From: Pseudomonas putida
Lineage (GTDB): Bacteria > Pseudomonadota > Gammaproteobacteria > Pseudomonadales > Pseudomonadaceae
Direction of reading: 5' to 3'
Assembly (NCBI RefSeq): GCF_028682455.1
Contig: NZ_JANHLD010000003.1
Span: 248,001 to 312,000, forward strand
Length of the DNA: 64,000 bases
Shown here: positions 62,899 to 64,000 of the stretch, piece after piece
Position numbering within the stretch: the stretch's first letter is position 1
Layout of the letters: each line of letters opens with the position of its first letter
Translations under genes and position numbers: made by a program
The notes under the pieces: generated by a model
What the model was told of the DNA's origin: nothing
What the model saw: the letters and a program-made list of their open reading frames with translations, nothing else
Database searches by the model: none

Positions 62899-63986
62899 TG
62901 CACCACCCCGATGTCCTTGAACGGTGCGATTTCCACTTCCATACCTGGATTGAGCAATTGACCCCCTGCCACTACCACGGTTTCACCTTCCTTGAGCCCC
63001 TCACCCACGACAATCTTGCCCGTGAGATAACGCGTGACCTTGACCTTCTGCAAGCTGACCTTGTTGCCCTCGCCCACCAACCACACTGCAGGTTCGTGCA
63101 GGTCCTTGGTCAAGGCTGACCAGGGCAGCTCGATACTCGGCTTGCCCTGGACATTGCCGGTAGCGGTGACGGGCGAGCCCAGCTCCATGCCGGCAGGTAC
63201 GTCGCGCAGCGCCACCTTCACTTGTACCGTACCGCTTTGCGCCGAGACGGTCGGGGTGACCTCACGCACACGGCCCTGCGCCTTGATATTGGGGTTGTCC
63301 ACCAGGCTCACGGTGATCGCGTCGTCGGGCGCAGCCGACAACAGCAACGCCTCATAGACGTTGAACACCGCATCGCGGTCGCCATCGCGGGCCAGGCCAA
63401 AGATCGGCACCGTGGCCTGCACCACCTGGCCGACCTCAGCCTGGCGATCGGTGATGACCCCGTCCGCCTCCGCCAGCAGGGAGGTGTAGCTCAGTTGTTC
63501 GCGGGCGTTGGCCAACTGCGCCTGGGCTGCCTTCAAGGCGCTCTGGTTGCTGAGCAATTGCGCCTGGGCAGCGTCGTACTCGCTCTGGCTGGTATAGCCC
63601 TTGGGCAGCAGCTTCTGCTGGCGGACGAACGCGGCGCTCGATTGCGTCACCCGCGCCTGCGCGGCAAACACCTCGGCCTTGGCCGAGTCGACGTTGGCCT
63701 GCAGGTCTTTGGGGTCGAGCTTGGCCAGCACCTGGTTGGCTTTCACATGATCCCCCACGTCGACGCTACGGGAGATGATCTTGCCGCCCACACGGAAAGA
63801 GAGATCAGTCTGCACCCGTGCCTGAACGTCGCCGGTCAGCGTCACGGAAGCAGCGAAATCAGCAGGTTCTACACGTTGTACGCCGACCCTGGGCATTTCG
63901 GCTTCGGCGGCTTTTTTCTCACCGCATCCACCCAGCACGAGCAATGTTCCCAGGCTGACGATCAATACAGGACGCAACACCGTCAT
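62895..63986 (-). CDS. triA: RND membrane-fusion lipoprotein, TriA-like
   Basis: A 363-residue adaptor with lipobox LGGC (C21) and the same domain order as TriB (GGKIISRSVDVGDHVKANQVL, shown in part), so a paralogue. AAGGAG lies 7 bases before the ATG. It is the first gene of the triABC-like operon; the promoter and any regulator are beyond the window's right edge. Confidence 0.9.
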   Translation of the reverse strand: MTVLRPVLIVSLGTLLVLGGCGEKKAAEAEMPRVGVQRVEPADFAASVTLTGDVQARVQTDLSFRVGGKIISRSVDVGDHVKANQVLAKLDPKDLQANVDSAKAEVFAAQARVTQSSAAFVRQQKLLPKGYTSQSEYDAAQAQLLSNQSALKAAQAQLANAREQLSYTSLLAEADGVITDRQAEVGQVVQATVPIFGLARDGDRDAVFNVYEALLLSAAPDDAITVSLVDNPNIKAQGRVREVTPTVSAQSGTVQVKVALRDVPAGMELGSPVTATGNVQGKPSIELPWSALTKDLHEPAVWLVGEGNKVSLQKVKVTRYLTGKIVVGEGLKEGETVVVAGGQLLNPGMEVEIAPFKDIGVVQ

Positions 63987-64000
63987 GCAGGCTCCTTGCA

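Overview
The window is high-GC chromosomal DNA of a fluorescent-type Pseudomonas (putida/fluorescens lineage). The evidence is the gene content and order: rml-dctBD, cysQ-nudE-yrfG, pckA-hslO-hslR, rimBK, envZ-ompR, tex and gshA follow the order I recall for one region of P. aeruginosa PAO1. Seven typical pseudomonad REP palindromes also lie between genes. I found 58 protein genes and one group II intron. I saw no tRNA, rRNA or CRISPR array.

Layout. 1-4.7 kb: agmatine-to-putrescine genes aguA (cut by the window edge) and aguB, then a 969-residue kinase/PLP-aminotransferase fusion. 4.9-12 kb: one tightly overlapping plus-strand cluster making dTDP-L-rhamnose (rfbB-A-C-D), followed by the two-component pair dctB-dctD and a small thioesterase. 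12-31.6 kb: housekeeping genes for sulfate-assimilation phosphatase, Nudix and HAD hydrolases, a LysM/BON protein, FdhD with a molybdopterin oxidoreductase, PEP carboxykinase, Hsp33/Hsp15, ribosomal-protein S6 modification, EnvZ/OmpR, Tex and glutathione synthesis.

32-58.7 kb is a sulfur-scavenging island. It holds ssuEADCBF (alkanesulfonates), the 1-Cys peroxiredoxin lsfA, tauABCD (taurine), serine O-acetyltransferase next to D-cysteine desulfhydrase, a cystine-type ABC transporter, and a six-gene set of two SfnB-like oxidoreductases, a DmoA/NtaA-like flavin monooxygenase and a Met-type ABC transporter. Together these would release or import reduced sulfur when sulfate or cysteine is scarce. 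A choline transporter (betT) and an OprD-family porin lie inside it. Several of its transcription units begin behind short, strongly AT-rich stretches containing inverted repeats, which contrast with the GC-rich genes and may be sulfur-control sites.

A group II intron of about 1.9 kb, carrying its own reverse transcriptase/maturase, sits exactly after the T-tract of the porin terminator and just upstream of lsfA. The window ends with a triABC-like RND efflux operon (two lipoprotein membrane-fusion subunits and one pump) on the minus strand.

Functions are read from motifs and family resemblance only; no database search was run. The best candidates for something new are the AT-rich nested palindromes of the sulfur units, the SfnB-SfnB-DmoA-MetQNI cassette with a substrate-binding protein lacking a lipobox, and the kinase/lyase fusion beside aguAB.
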